Positions 11,228-21,639 are shown, counted from the stretch's first letter. The stretch is DNA of 64,000 nucleotides from Nothopassalora personata (GCA_033816765.1 CM066287.1:806001-870000), one strand, 5' to 3'. Numbers and translations are program-made. Notes: generated by a model from the letters alone, not told the origin.

Positions 11228-12995
11228 GATTTGGATTTGGAAAGGGGTATTTGGATGTGGATTTGATACCCGGGGTACTTTTGGGCATAGAGAGAGTAGG
11301 TATGATGATGTTATGACATGCTTTGGATTTTCAGCCGCCTTGTGGCAATCGACTCCGTGCTGTGTGGCACTTTGGGCTGCCCACAATTCTTTGTGGTCAA
11401 CCTTCATCGGGCTCAGTTAAGATCCTGATCAACCATATGCGGTGCGAGCACGAGCGGATCTGTCACCCCATGCTATATGGCTTGGGTTGATGCGCTGTCA
11501 TTCGCCAGCAATCGAGCCAGGAACATCTGATGGGGGGACGAGGTCCTCTCCCGCAGCGATCCATGGTCGTGGCACGATGTCTGCAAACCCGGCTGCATGG
11601 AGATAGATTCGGGAGACAAGTCTCGGCCATACTCTAGACGTACGACAAAGGAAATCGGCACCGGTGCTTGAACGGGTATCCACGCATTCGTTCCTGCACG
11701 CATCTCATGGAAGCGAGAGTTGGCTTCTCACTTCGAGCTCAATCACTTCGTGGGACTTGCTGCCCTCAGATCGAGGGCGGGTGACTTGGAATGAGCTCAA
11801 CGGCAGGTCATACTTCGATCCGCCTTGTCACAATAATGGACCCAAGACAAACAATGTGCGGAGAACATGGGGTTACTGTCCAGTGTTCGCTCCCTGATCT
11901 TACCAATACTGCCCACTGGATGTATCCCGTGATCAGATTCGACTGTTGGAGCCAATTATTAACTTTCTGGACGAAGGAGTTTCCTGGGATATCCGGGCAG
12001 TCAGTCTCAATGAACGTCATCTGCGTTACATGACGATCTTCTGCTCCCGGGAGAAAGGGGGGGGGCACAGACGAGCGAGTGACCATCTGCGTCTTCGGAG
12101 ACCAGCTTGACCTTCGGCGAGCTCGGCGGCAGCGCTTCGCAGTGTCGCGTTAGCGGAGATTGAGCCATCCGAAGCCTTATCAGACTCCACGCCATAGCAC
12201 CTCTGTGGAAGGCCATTATCATCAGCTCGGCGTCTTCCAGAATGAAGCTACAGTTACAACAAGTGAGCGACACATGGTCTGAGTCTCAGGCTATGGTCCT
12301 CGTCGAAGGCGTTCGCGCTTCAGTAGAGGGCCCGAGCCTGACATTCCTTGCGAGCTCAAGCGCTTCGACACCATCGCATTCGTTCAAGAAGGTGAGATGT
12401 ACGCCGTCCATGCAGCACGCAACTCCTCGGTCCTTGAGGTATATCATGAGACCGCGGCGTTTTACATCACACGTGCTGATGAAACGTGGGCCGATGGTGA
12501 TACCGGATGTGGCTAAGACCTAAGACCGCAGATTATGAAGCATCTGTGGTAAACTCACCAGAGATCCAGCTACGACGACATATGCTTGACCAATCACCCG
12601 CTCGGCACAGCCTATCTTCACTGCGATGATTGCTTCTGGCTAGGTGCTGAGGTAAGTATACTCGGCGGAAGGCGTTCGTGTTCTTGATGTAAGGACGGCA
12701 TTGCCGCACATTTGCTTGACGGGGAGTCACAAGATCACTGTGAGGTTCGAGCTCCCGTTTGAGAGGGGATTCTTCTTGCTAGGTGTTAGCTACAGAGGCG
12801 AGGACTTGTATTGCTTGATTGGTCTACAGAGAATTATGTCCTGGTCTCGGAGAGCCTAGAGGTCGTGAAGAAGCGGTTCTGCCACGGGTAGCAGCTCTTG
12901 GTGAATGGTGGCCTCTGATATGGCAGTCTCTGAGAGTTTGCCCCCTGCTATTTCGGATCATGGACCCGCATCAAAAACCACCCCCACCTCGAGCG
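11228..12995. other. Accessory intergenic region, no recognised gene
   Basis: About 1.8 kb holding only short overlapping frames on both strands (the longest about 90 codons at 12242-12523 plus). None shows a family motif, convincing splice structure or signal. It may include relics of genes like those further right. GC content resembles neighbouring genes and it is not RIP-like. Confidence 0.45.
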
Positions 12996-13234
12996 CCGTA
13001 TCAGAAGCGTTCGCATTTTTTGCTAGGAACCAGAACAGTTCGGGAGACATCGTTACGATCGCCCCTCACAAGCTCAGCTGTCGCCTCGTACCGACAGGAA
13101 CCTGACACCACACACACGCCTTCTTCTTTTCTACCACTGCTGCGAATTCTGGTCCTAAAGCTCATGCCCACCTTCCTCAGCTGATGCTGCTTCTTCGCTA
13201 CCAACGACTCGATCAGGCGATCTTTGTCCATAGC

Positions 13235-13863
13235 CAGTACTGTCATCAAGCAATCAAGTTACTTGACTGACGCAATATGCGATACTTGCTTAGATAAATA
13301 ACTAGTTACTTGCTTGACTGATATTAATGGTAGGCCTATACTTGACTAACTTGACTTGCTTGACGGGGTAAAATATGAGATTTTTGCACTATTTATATAT
13401 TCGAAGGCCTAGCGGTCCCCTCTATATCTTATATCTTCTACGATTAAGTACGAGATAGTATATATAATCGTAGATTATATAGGAGGTATAGATCCGGTAT
13501 TGTCTATGCGTATTATCTAAATTCTCGGGGTCACGGGTTATAAGGTCACGGGACTATGAGGTCACGGGATCGAATAGTCACGAGGTCACGGGACTATGAA
13601 GTCACATGATTACGGGGTCACGGGGTCACGGGGTCACGGGGTCATATGGTTAAGGGGTCACGGGGTCGTAGGGTCAAGGGGTTACGGGGCCCTTTATACA
13701 TGTTTATACCGCTTATATATACTTGTTTACTTGCTTAACTTAACTAACAATATTGCATGTTACTTAACTGGGTGTTATAATACCTTGCTTAATTGACTTG
13801 AAGGGACAATTTGCCAAACAAGCAGTCAAAACAGATCAAGTTGATTGCTTGATGCCACCACTG
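13235..13863. mobile_element. Non-autonomous hAT-superfamily element (MITE-like)
   Basis: Ends are imperfect inverted repeats beginning CAGTnnTGnCATCAAGCAAT; 20 of about 23 bases pair, including a perfect inner CATCAAGCAATCAA. An 8-bp duplication TCCATAGC lies immediately outside both ends (13227-13234 and 13864-13871). An 8-bp duplication with CAG-starting termini is diagnostic of hAT elements. CTTGACT/ACTTGCTTGAC motifs are clustered near both ends, like hAT subterminal transposase sites. There is no transposase. The middle is TA-rich with a GGGGTCAC minisatellite. Confidence 0.85.
13525..13695 (+). repeat. GGGGTCAC-type minisatellite inside the hAT element
   Basis: About 15 imperfect copies of an 8-10 bp unit (GGTCACGGG and variants GGTCAAGGG, GGTTACGGG) between 13528 and 13690. 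Four consecutive perfect copies of GGGGTCAC lie around 13616-13645. Confidence 0.85.
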
Positions 13864-14256
13864 TCCATAGCTGCCCCGTACTTGAGCTTGGCAAGGTGAT
13901 GCACCGCAGTGCGCTGACCATATATTAAGATCTCGTCAAAAGCACGGGTTGACTGCTTCATGTGCTCGTTGGCCATCTCTGATAGGCGCTTGGAGGCGCA
14001 GCTAGGCCGGCAGACCGAGAAGGGCGGCGCGGTTTAGTTGAGACATCGTGTTCTGCGGGTTTTTTGTCAGTGATTGTAGGATGGCCACTAGATAAAGTTG
14101 TGTCACCTTCGTGGTTGTGCTCTGGGAAATTGTTATGATCTGTCGCAGCCGAGTGTTGGAGACGCAGAAATTAGTTCGCAGCCAAGCGGCAGTGCACGTG
14201 AATGGTCCGTGCTGTGTGGCCAGCGTCGATCTCCCGCATCGCCGGAAGCCAGATTC

Positions 14257-14394
14257 AGATAATGTGAGTAGATTGATGTATTGAGAAGGATCTACGAGAA
14301 TGCGAAGAACAGCTAGCTATAAGAAAGTGCAAGAAAGCGCGCTAGTGGCTTGGCATCCAAAGAACTGCTGGGACACAGCCAGCCAGCATCAAGT
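14257..14394 (-). repeat. Copia 3' LTR
   Basis: 138 bp, identical base for base to the copy at 19673-19810. In the sense (minus) direction it starts ACTTGATGCT and ends ACATTATCT when bounded by the GATTC duplication. It thus lacks the usual TG...CA ends. Confidence 0.93.
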
Positions 14395-14677
14395 CACCCC
14401 CATGCCGAGGCTCTAGGTGCTTGAAACAGGTGTATACACCCCACAGAAAGCATGCCGCCCCTCGCTCTCACCATGTCACTGTCCTCCATGTCGTCATACC
14501 GTTGGTTGCGCGGGAAGTGCCGGTGTAGCAGTGCGGCTGCTGTTGCTGAATGTTGAAGGTGTTTCTCGTGCGCTAATTGGCTGCACGGACACCGCGGTCC
14601 TCAGTAAGTAACCGCCGTTGAGTTGAGTCGATTGGCGCAGTGTTGCTGTCGTCCAATGAGAGGCCTGAGAATAGGTG

Positions 14678-17600
14678 TCAACCAGGCTTGATAGCCGCCT
14701 CGCAGTCAGCCATATTCAGCTGCTGCACGAAGTCGGCGTGCTTGTATTGATCCAGTGCCTCCGTGAAGCCGTCAGCTATCTGGTCGTTAGTGCCTATCCA
14801 GTCAACCGTGATCTTGCGCTTGGCAATGGCTTCACGGATGTAGTAATAGCGCGTGTCGATGTGCTTAGTGCGACCGTCCACACCGCTGCTTCGCTTGGTG
14901 ATGTCGATCGCTGGCATGTTGTCCTCGTACAGGGTGATGGGGAATAGCGGTCCCTTGTAGTCCACCTCCTTGAGCAGGTTGCCAATGCTGATGGCTTCCT
15001 TCGCTCCAAGCGTTAGTTGGACATACTCAGCCTCTGTTGATGACAGTGTCACGATAGTCTGGCGGCCGGACTTCCAGGAAGTTGGTGCCCCCAGCATCGT
15101 GAAGACGAAGGCTCCTGTGGATCGCCTATCGTCAAGGTCGTCTCCCCATGAGGCATCAACGTACCCCTTCAGTTGAAGATCGTGCTCGGTGTCTGCGCCC
15201 TTGAAGCACAGTCCACGGTACTTGTGACCAACCAGATACTTCATGACCTGCATAACAGCGTCTATGTGTTCTACGGTTGGGTTGGCGAGAAAGCGGCACA
15301 GCAGACAGACTTGATAGCTGCAGTCTGGTCTGGTCATCATGACCACCCAGAGACATTCACCTGTAGCCTTCTGGTAGCGGCTCTTCAGTGTCGCGTCTGC
15401 CACGTACTCAGCCGGCGCCTTACGGTGTTGATGCTTCGCATACATTGGCACCTTCGGCGGCTTGCCAGTGATGTTGTACTCGTCAGCCAGCTTCTGTAGA
15501 TAGCCGTCTTGTACGATGTACAGCGTACGCTTCTTGCGGTCTCGTATAATGCGCATCCCCAAGTAGTGGTGGACGTCGCCGAGCTCACGCATCTTGAACT
15601 TGTCCTGCAGCGTTGCTGCGATTGCCGCTACGCCTTGTCGATCCTTCGTGATGATAAGAAGGTCGTCCACGTAGATGACAATGATGGAGCCTGACACCTC
15701 GTGCTTGAACACGCAGATGTCGCTCATGATTGGAATGAAGCGCAGTGAGCGCAGGTATTTGCTGAGCTCCTGGTACCACAACAGTGGTGACTGCTTCAAT
15801 CCATACAGAGCACGTCGCAGCTCACATACTTTGTTGCTATGTTCAAAGCCATGTGGCATTTCGACGTAGACCTTCCGGCCTGTGATGATAGCGTTGAGGA
15901 AAGCAGTCATGATATCGTACTGCTGACACTCGAGGTCGTAGTGTGCGATCAGTGCGTATAGCATACGCAGAGTGGATGGCTTCACCACTGCTGCATACGT
16001 GTCGTCGTAGTCACCTTCACGTTGTGTGTCACCACGGACTACCCAGCGTGCCTTGAAGCGGCTGATCTTGCCATTGGCATCAAGCTTGATAGCATAGACC
16101 CATCTGCCACGCAGCACACGTGTGCCAGTTGGCAGTGTTGTCTTGTCCTTGTACAGCCATGTCTCGTATTGCTCGAGACTGGCGAATTCAGCTTCTTCGG
16201 CTGCACGCCACTCGGCGTGTTGTGGTGTTGCCATTGCGGCCTTGTGGCTCTTCGGTATGAGCACCGTTGCTGGATCTGGCCAGTCGGTTGCTGCCATGAA
16301 AGCAGTCACAGTCGCATGTGGCATCTCAGCAAGTTGCTTGCGGGTCGTCTTGCTGAGTGAGTGACACAGGGCCCTACGCTGCTTGCGGTTGGCTTCATAT
16401 TGATAGCCGTTCAATGGGTCTCGAACTTCCGCAGGAGGGCGACGATTGCGCTGTGGCCGACCTGATGGCGTAGGTGGCACAGGTTGCCGAGCTGGCTGTG
16501 CCGGAGGTGTCGTGAAGTCGTCTTCATCGTCATCCTCAACAGAAGGTCTCGGAGGTGTTGTTGGTTGCACTTCCGGAAAGTCGTCAGGCGTCTCATCTTG
16601 ATAGGAGTCCACTACTTCCTGTGAAAGGTCCTCATCCGACTGCTCGAGTGGTGAGTCCGCTGGACGGTCGATGACGGTGATGTTCTTCGGTGCTGTAACA
16701 CCCCCAGAATCACCACCCCCAGGAGTCACACCGCGCTCAGCACCTGCTCGCCGTAGTCCTGTCTTGCGGTTGCGCTCCACTGGAAAGATGTCTTCTCGAG
16801 TGATGAGCTCGTCGTCTTGATCTTGCTCAGTCTCAGAGTCACCGTCTTGGGCTGCCATAGGGTCGTTGCCCTCGATGAATTGAACGTCCTTGGTTCTGAA
16901 CACTCTATGCGCCTTAGCAACATAGGCACGGTAGATGGTGCGGCTTTCGTATCCAACAAGCTTGCCCTGCAACGAGCGGGCGTCAAACTTCTCACCGCGA
17001 CCGACGTTATGGTCGTACACGAAGGCGCGGCAGCCGTATGCTTTGAGGTGTGACAGGGAAGGCTTCACTGGTTGAGTGCCCTGCCAAGCGTTGATAACTT
17101 CTAGTGGTGACAGGCCCTTGATTGCTGCACTTGGTGTCAAGTTAAGAAGATAGACCGAAGCTTTCACTGCTTCTGGCCATAGGCTAGGTGGAAGGCCAGC
17201 GTCGATGAGCAGCTTACGTGCCATGACACAAACGATGTGGTTGCTGACTTCCGCACCACCATTCTGCTCTGAAGAATGAGGTGCTGTGACTTGAAGAGCG
17301 AAGCCCTCATCGCGTGAGAGCTGCGTGAGTGAGTGTCCTCCATATTCGCCACCCCCATCTATGCGGAAGATCACAATTGCTGTGCCATATTGTGTCTTCA
17401 CATGACGGTGGACCACTCGAATATGCTGCGCAGCACCGTCCTTCTGTGCGGAAGCGAATACTGTGCGTTGTAGGCTGGCCAGGCAGGTGAATAGCGTGAA
17501 GTAACGCTCCTTGCCAATGCCAAGGTTGCGGACCGTGACAACATCCACAGCAACAATATAGTATGGTGTTGTTGGCCGCACCATCGGAATGCGGTTGTAG

Positions 17601-19459
17601 ACCTTGTGACCCATCCCCTTACGACAGGGGATGCACTCGCGTGGGTGCTTGCTGAGGTCGCTATCACTGTTGCCAACAATGGTGATGCGCTTGTCGTTGT
17701 GAAGCTGCAGCAACTTGCGGCTGTGGATGTGTCCAAGTCGGCGGTGCCACAGGTCTCCTGTAGCAGCTGTCGATGGCTCGACCTTGGACGAAGTGAGGGC
17801 TGTCGCTGAGTCCTTCATCTTCAAGAATGGCAGTCCATTGTGGGTGTAGCAGTGTGCCACCGTACGCGCAGCAGTCCCCTTTGTGAATAGGATCTGCTCG
17901 TCGTTGCGATAATAGACACCCTTGCGGCGAAGAGCCTCTGTCGAAATCAGATTGGCTGCAAGGCCTGGTACGTACAACACCTGTGAGAAGCCAGTGATGC
18001 CGCATCCATACAGATCCAGTTGGACGATGCCACAAGCTGTAGCAGTGATGGTGCCACTGCCTGTCTTGATAAGAACAGTGCAGGGCCGGTAGTCCATCAT
18101 ATTGCTCAGCTTGTTTGTCATGTGAGAAGTGCAGCCAGAGTCCACAACCCAGTCGGTGTTGCTCTTCGCTGCAAGCAGCGCTGAGGTGTCTTGAATGATG
18201 TCGTCCTGGCCCTCAGTCATATACATGCTGTGAGAGCCGTTGAATGGAGTCATCAAGTCCTCGAAGTTGGTAGCGCCGTGAGCCGCAAACTGTGCGGTCT
18301 CAGTGTGCTGTGCGTCAGTGGTGTTGTTGACTTGCTGACGCTGTTGTTGATTGCCCTGCTGCTTCTTCTTCCAGGTAGCAGGTGCAAGCTCAGGGTGTAG
18401 GTTCCAGCAACCAGCTGGTTGGTGAGTGGTCATGCCACAACCACTGCAGGGGTCGTATTGAGGCTTCTGCTGTTGGTTGTTGTTGCCACCACCATTCTGA
18501 TTACCACCACGAGCGCCGTTGCCGTTGCCGCGGCCTCCACGACCTCCTCGTCCGCCGCGTCCGTTACCACGTGGTGCGCCGCCGCCGCGAGGGGTGTTGC
18601 CGTTGCCCTGTGGGTTGGCAGGGTTGGCGTTGTTTTGTTGCTTCACTGCGAGATTGGCTGACTCGGACTGTTGCGCAGTCGCCTCATCAAGCAGATCACT
18701 GATCACCTTGTCGAGTGTGATAGTGGTACTGTCCTCGATCTTTCCAGTAAGCTGCCTCATCTGTTCACGCTTTGAGGACGCGAATGTTGGGAAGTATGGT
18801 GAGATCTGATACAGGAAGCGGAAGAGAGCTTGAGCCTTTGATATGGCTAACTCGGTGTTCTTGAGGTTGGCCAGCTTCGACTGATATTGCTGGCAGAACT
18901 TGTCAAGGTTGGAGCCACCATATGTGTGTGACTCGAAGTCCAGGTACAACGAGTACTCTTCGGACTTGCCAGTTTGACCGTATGTGGACTTCAGATGGTC
19001 CCATAGGTCTTCCGGTTGTTGGTAGGCTTTGCAGTTGTCTGCAATAGACTGACTGCAGTTAGCAATAATGAGGGCGCGGGCTTGATACTTCTTTGCCTCC
19101 CATGCCTCGATACGCTCTTCGAGTTCATAGTCTTCCTCATTCTTGCGCTTCGTGGGCTTCGGCTTGAGGGCAGTCTTGTCGACAAACCCCCATAGCAGGT
19201 CACCTCGCAGGACTGACTGTAACATATCAGCCCATCTCGAGTAGTCGTCCTTGCCTTGAAGTTTGGAGACACCAGGGGTGCCGTTGTTGTTACGGCCGAC
19301 CATGTTGCTAAAGCCGCGAGTTGATACAGCAGGCTTCTTGGTCTTTCGGGTAGCAGCCGACTCGGTCTGCTGTTGTTGCTGGCTCGGAGTGGCGACAGAC
19401 TGCTGCGCCAGCGGTATTTCGAGTCCAGTGAGGTCAGTGTTGTTACCGTCAGTATCCAT
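14678..19459 (-). CDS. Copia gag-pol polyprotein (1,593 aa)
   Basis: One frame encodes all Ty1/copia domains in order. A gag region (DDYSRWADMLQSVLRGDLLWG) runs from about residue 70; a Gly/Asn/Arg-rich nucleocapsid carries the CCHC knuckle CSGCGMTTHQPAGC near 338. Protease WVVDSGCTSHM is near 436. The pre-integrase HHCC region includes LWHRRLGHIHS near 575; integrase D, D and E lie near 639, 700 and 735. Reverse transcriptase follows, with WVYAIKLD and the catalytic YVDDLL near 1263. RNase H has DASWGDD, SSTEAEY and a closing DTRYYYIREA near 1538. No stop or frameshift separates gag from pol, so gag:pol ratio must be set otherwise. All catalytic residues I looked for are present, so the element could be autonomous. 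Confidence 0.96.
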   Translation of the reverse strand: MDTDGNNTDLTGLEIPLAQQSVATPSQQQQQTESAATRKTKKPAVSTRGFSNMVGRNNNGTPGVSKLQGKDDYSRWADMLQSVLRGDLLWGFVDKTALKPKPTKRKNEEDYELEERIEAWEAKKYQARALIIANCSQSIADNCKAYQQPEDLWDHLKSTYGQTGKSEEYSLYLDFESHTYGGSNLDKFCQQYQSKLANLKNTELAISKAQALFRFLYQISPYFPTFASSKREQMRQLTGKIEDSTTITLDKVISDLLDEATAQQSESANLAVKQQNNANPANPQGNGNTPRGGGAPRGNGRGGRGGRGGRGNGNGARGGNQNGGGNNNQQQKPQYDPCSGCGMTTHQPAGCWNLHPELAPATWKKKQQGNQQQRQQVNNTTDAQHTETAQFAAHGATNFEDLMTPFNGSHSMYMTEGQDDIIQDTSALLAAKSNTDWVVDSGCTSHMTNKLSNMMDYRPCTVLIKTGSGTITATACGIVQLDLYGCGITGFSQVLYVPGLAANLISTEALRRKGVYYRNDEQILFTKGTAARTVAHCYTHNGLPFLKMKDSATALTSSKVEPSTAATGDLWHRRLGHIHSRKLLQLHNDKRITIVGNSDSDLSKHPRECIPCRKGMGHKVYNRIPMVRPTTPYYIVAVDVVTVRNLGIGKERYFTLFTCLASLQRTVFASAQKDGAAQHIRVVHRHVKTQYGTAIVIFRIDGGGEYGGHSLTQLSRDEGFALQVTAPHSSEQNGGAEVSNHIVCVMARKLLIDAGLPPSLWPEAVKASVYLLNLTPSAAIKGLSPLEVINAWQGTQPVKPSLSHLKAYGCRAFVYDHNVGRGEKFDARSLQGKLVGYESRTIYRAYVAKAHRVFRTKDVQFIEGNDPMAAQDGDSETEQDQDDELITREDIFPVERNRKTGLRRAGAERGVTPGGGDSGGVTAPKNITVIDRPADSPLEQSDEDLSQEVVDSYQDETPDDFPEVQPTTPPRPSVEDDDEDDFTTPPAQPARQPVPPTPSGRPQRNRRPPAEVRDPLNGYQYEANRKQRRALCHSLSKTTRKQLAEMPHATVTAFMAATDWPDPATVLIPKSHKAAMATPQHAEWRAAEEAEFASLEQYETWLYKDKTTLPTGTRVLRGRWVYAIKLDANGKISRFKARWVVRGDTQREGDYDDTYAAVVKPSTLRMLYALIAHYDLECQQYDIMTAFLNAIITGRKVYVEMPHGFEHSNKVCELRRALYGLKQSPLLWYQELSKYLRSLRFIPIMSDICVFKHEVSGSIIVIYVDDLLIITKDRQGVAAIAATLQDKFKMRELGDVHHYLGMRIIRDRKKRTLYIVQDGYLQKLADEYNITGKPPKVPMYAKHQHRKAPAEYVADATLKSRYQKATGECLWVVMMTRPDCSYQVCLLCRFLANPTVEHIDAVMQVMKYLVGHKYRGLCFKGADTEHDLQLKGYVDASWGDDLDDRRSTGAFVFTMLGAPTSWKSGRQTIVTLSSTEAEYVQLTLGAKEAISIGNLLKEVDYKGPLFPITLYEDNMPAIDITKRSSGVDGRTKHIDTRYYYIREAIAKRKITVDWIGTNDQIADGFTEALDQYKHADFVQQLNMADCEAAIKPG

Positions 19460-19672
19460 ACACTGCAGAGCACCAACTAGGTGTCACTGCGATACTTGCC
19501 GCGTTGCCCACTGGGTCGCGACTTTGTCGTTTGCTATTTGCTGCAGTCGCGTTTTGTCGCAATCACCAACCAGGCGTTGTCGACATACACGCGATCAGCA
19601 GGATCACATACACACTATCAAGTGTCTTTCGGAGGTATGCGCGCAGTTGATAAGCGCGAGGGCGTCATAACC

Positions 19673-19810
19673 AGATAATGTGAGTAGATTGATGTATTGA
19701 GAAGGATCTACGAGAATGCGAAGAACAGCTAGCTATAAGAAAGTGCAAGAAAGCGCGCTAGTGGCTTGGCATCCAAAGAACTGCTGGGACACAGCCAGCC
19801 AGCATCAAGT
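19673..19810 (-). repeat. Copia 5' LTR
   Basis: Second 138-bp LTR copy, identical to 14257-14394. It should contain the element's promoter. The internal region begins at 19672 going down on the sense strand with the GGTTATGAC primer-site match. Confidence 0.93.
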
Positions 19811-19826
19811 GATTCACGATCCCCAT

Positions 19827-20222
19827 TCACTTCCTTATTCCCAGCTTGCGTTTCTTTGCCCTAACCAACTGCACGGAGAACACATGAAGTCCTACAAGCC
19901 ACATCCATTTTCTCAACGCACGAAACAGCCTGGTCCTTTTGGCTTTGTCGAGAACCCATGGACTTCCAGTATCATCCGCTGTCATCTGCTCGACAATGTG
20001 ACCAGCATGATCAGCCATTTCTTCTCTGTCTTGTACAATAGCCTCCAGCCTCTCGATGTACACCGGTATGGCTTCCAATCGGAGCAATCGAGAAGTGCGT
20101 AGAATCCATGGCTCTCGGACGCTCAAGACTTCGTGTTTGAAAGTGAAGCTGCTCATAACATGCTTGTAGATCTCCAGGCGTAGCTCGGCGGGCAATGCTG
20201 AGAAGTGGTCGGGTTGTGACAT
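19827..20222 (-). CDS. Short F-box-like protein
   Basis: 131 residues. The N-terminus MSQPDHFSALPAELRLEIYKHV matches the F-box-like LPxELRxxIY start common in Dothideomycete gene families. The remainder (EAIVQDREEMADHAGHIVEQ) is helical with no other motif. The copia element sits 12 bp beyond the stop codon, so any 3' UTR is displaced. The protein is short for the family (usually 200-400 residues) and may be truncated. Substrate-adaptor function in ubiquitin ligases is family knowledge and is unproven here. Confidence 0.5.
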   Translation of the reverse strand: MSQPDHFSALPAELRLEIYKHVMSSFTFKHEVLSVREPWILRTSRLLRLEAIPVYIERLEAIVQDREEMADHAGHIVEQMTADDTGSPWVLDKAKRTRLFRALRKWMWLVGLHVFSVQLVRAKKRKLGIRK

Positions 20223-20240
20223 TCTGATTGCTCTGATGGC

Positions 20241-20935
20241 TTAGCTGAGATGAAGATTACGGGTTAGGGTCCTCGGGCTCGTCGTGCTCTTCACACTGGT
20301 CTGCTTCGTATGCTCAATCCGAAGTCTCTGTGGCAAAGAGTACAGAGTGGCAGAAAAATATATGAGAGATATCCGCTTGGCTTCTGAGGACAAGAAGTCC
20401 TCAATTGAGCTAGCTACCATCTTTTGAGGACATGAGCTGATCAGCTGCAGCGTATCATGGTCGCGCATCTCGGGTATAGGTTTGGGGGTCACTGTCGCAA
20501 CACTGCCCGTAGCACAAGTGTTGCAAGAGCAATATGAGGTATACGTAAAGTCTTGGGGCTTCTTTAACACGTATGCCTTTGCACTGCGCAGAGGAAATCG
20601 AACTCGACTCAAGTCTGCGGCGGCGGTATCAATCTTGGACTTGAGCTTCTCGTTGTGGTCCTCGGCGAATGCGCCGAAGCTGAGAAGGTATGTATGGTAA
20701 GCGTCCCATACTTGAGCTCCCGCAGCCATGTTGTCGTTGACTATGGCGGCCAGGTCGCTCAACGTAAGTCGTTATGGACTCACTGCGCACTGCATGATAG
20801 GCTTGAGTAAGCCCAGGCTCTATGATTGGTGAGCGAGAAAATATTCGTAGATGCTAAGGCGGAGCTTCGGTAACAGCTTGAAGAGGACGCTTTGTTCCTG
20901 CATTTGGGCGACGATGAATCCGCAAGCCGTAACCA
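20241..20935 (-). pseudogene. Decayed F-box-like gene
   Basis: A likely start near 20905 reads MQEQSVLFKLLPKLRLSIYE, an F-box-like N-terminus, followed by an in-frame stop. A second stop lies near 20775 before a 173-codon open stretch (20762-20241) beginning MSDLAAIVNDNMAAGAQVWD and containing CSCNTC. The two stretches share one frame, so nonsense mutations rather than introns are the simplest reading. The open part could still be a hypothetical protein. Confidence 0.45.
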
Positions 20936-20989
20936 CGTGGAGCGCGAGGTGTTTCGAGACTGGAAAGACTTAGTGAAATAACAATTCAG

Positions 20990-21190
20990 GAGTTAGCAGC
21001 TCAGGAAGATCCGTGGGACTGGGTCGGCAAGCTCCGTTGGCGCTACCAACTTCGACAGCAGCAAATCCAGTCGCAACTCGTCACAGTGAAGACCGGAAGT
21101 GCCGGCCAGAGCGTCTTCGACATACATGAGCATCTTGAACTGATCATATGCCAATTCAAACACTGCATGAAGCGCCTTCGCGAAGTCTAC
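20990..21190 (-). pseudogene. Gene fragment, probably F-box-like family C-terminus
   Basis: Minus strand reads ALHAVFELAYDQFKMLMYVE and DELRLDLLLSKLVAPTELAD before a stop. It has no start or partner exon that I can place. Assignment to the F-box-like family is by context only. Confidence 0.3.
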
Positions 21191-21639
21191 TGTCTACGTT
21201 CATAGGTGCGTGCAGTCCCGCCGCCCGACATAAGACAGCTCAAGCAAGTAGAAAGTAAGTGAAGCGATATCACTCAAAAGCTCATGTGCCGAGAACCGTG
21301 CGTGCAGACGGGACGCTAGTCACATAGTGCTCGAAAGACTGGGACTCGGGCTGTTGTATGAAGCCAGGATGAAGATGTTGATTGTCCGTGAGCTCTTCTT
21401 GCCAGCAGCCTCTGTCTCGCATTTGACTCCTAGCAGAGGATTTACGCGAGTCCAGGAGAGCGTGGAGAACGAGATCGCCGGCGCTCTGCATCGTAGAGTC
21501 TCCAGCACGGAAACGCATGCGCAATGAAGCTCATCGTCCAGTGCCGAAAGCTAGGCTACGACCCGGGCTGGAGGACGCCTGTCACTGTACAGGACGATCA
21601 AGCTACAGCCTTATTCTACAACGCCCATTCTGGAGCGCG

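Larger units (their letters stand above)
12996..14046 (-). pseudogene. Degenerate gene split by a hAT-type element
   Basis: On the minus strand an ATG at 14046 opens MSQLNRAALLGLPA, then a TAG where F-box-like relatives have Glu (LPAELRLE). A further frame around 13976-13864 reads EMANEHMKQSTRAFDEIL and ends LAKLKYGAA. It is cut by the element at 13235-13863. Removing the element and one 8-bp duplication lets the frame continue as MDKDRLIESLVAKKQHQLRK at 13226-13001. The pre-insertion gene was therefore open across the insertion site. The link between the F-box-like start and the later frame is inferred, since a frame change lies between them. Function unknown. Confidence 0.55.
14257..19810 (-). 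mobile_element. Full-length Ty1/copia LTR retrotransposon
   Basis: A 5,554-bp element in minus orientation. Two identical 138-bp LTRs (14257-14394 and 19673-19810) flank one uninterrupted gag-pol frame. A 5-bp target duplication GATTC borders both sides (14252-14256, 19811-19815). Next to the 5' LTR on the sense strand is GGTTATGAC, which resembles the primer site copied from the anticodon half of initiator tRNA-Met used by Drosophila copia and Ty5. A G-rich tract (GGGGGTG) abuts the 3' LTR. Identical LTRs and an intact ORF imply a very recent insertion. It shows none of the CpA-to-TpA damage seen in the right-hand block. Confidence 0.97.

Noticed and set aside
10691..11407. 238-codon minus-strand frame
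   Set aside because: Antisense to the phospholipase B coding region, with no domain of its own.
13525..13695. CRISPR-like array of GGTCACGGG units
   Set aside because: Units are 8-10 bp with no spacers, in a eukaryotic transposon; a minisatellite.
14257..14394. LTR borders at internal TG...CA (TGATGC...CTCACA)
   Set aside because: Those borders give no target duplication, whereas the full 138-bp repeat is flanked by perfect GATTC copies.
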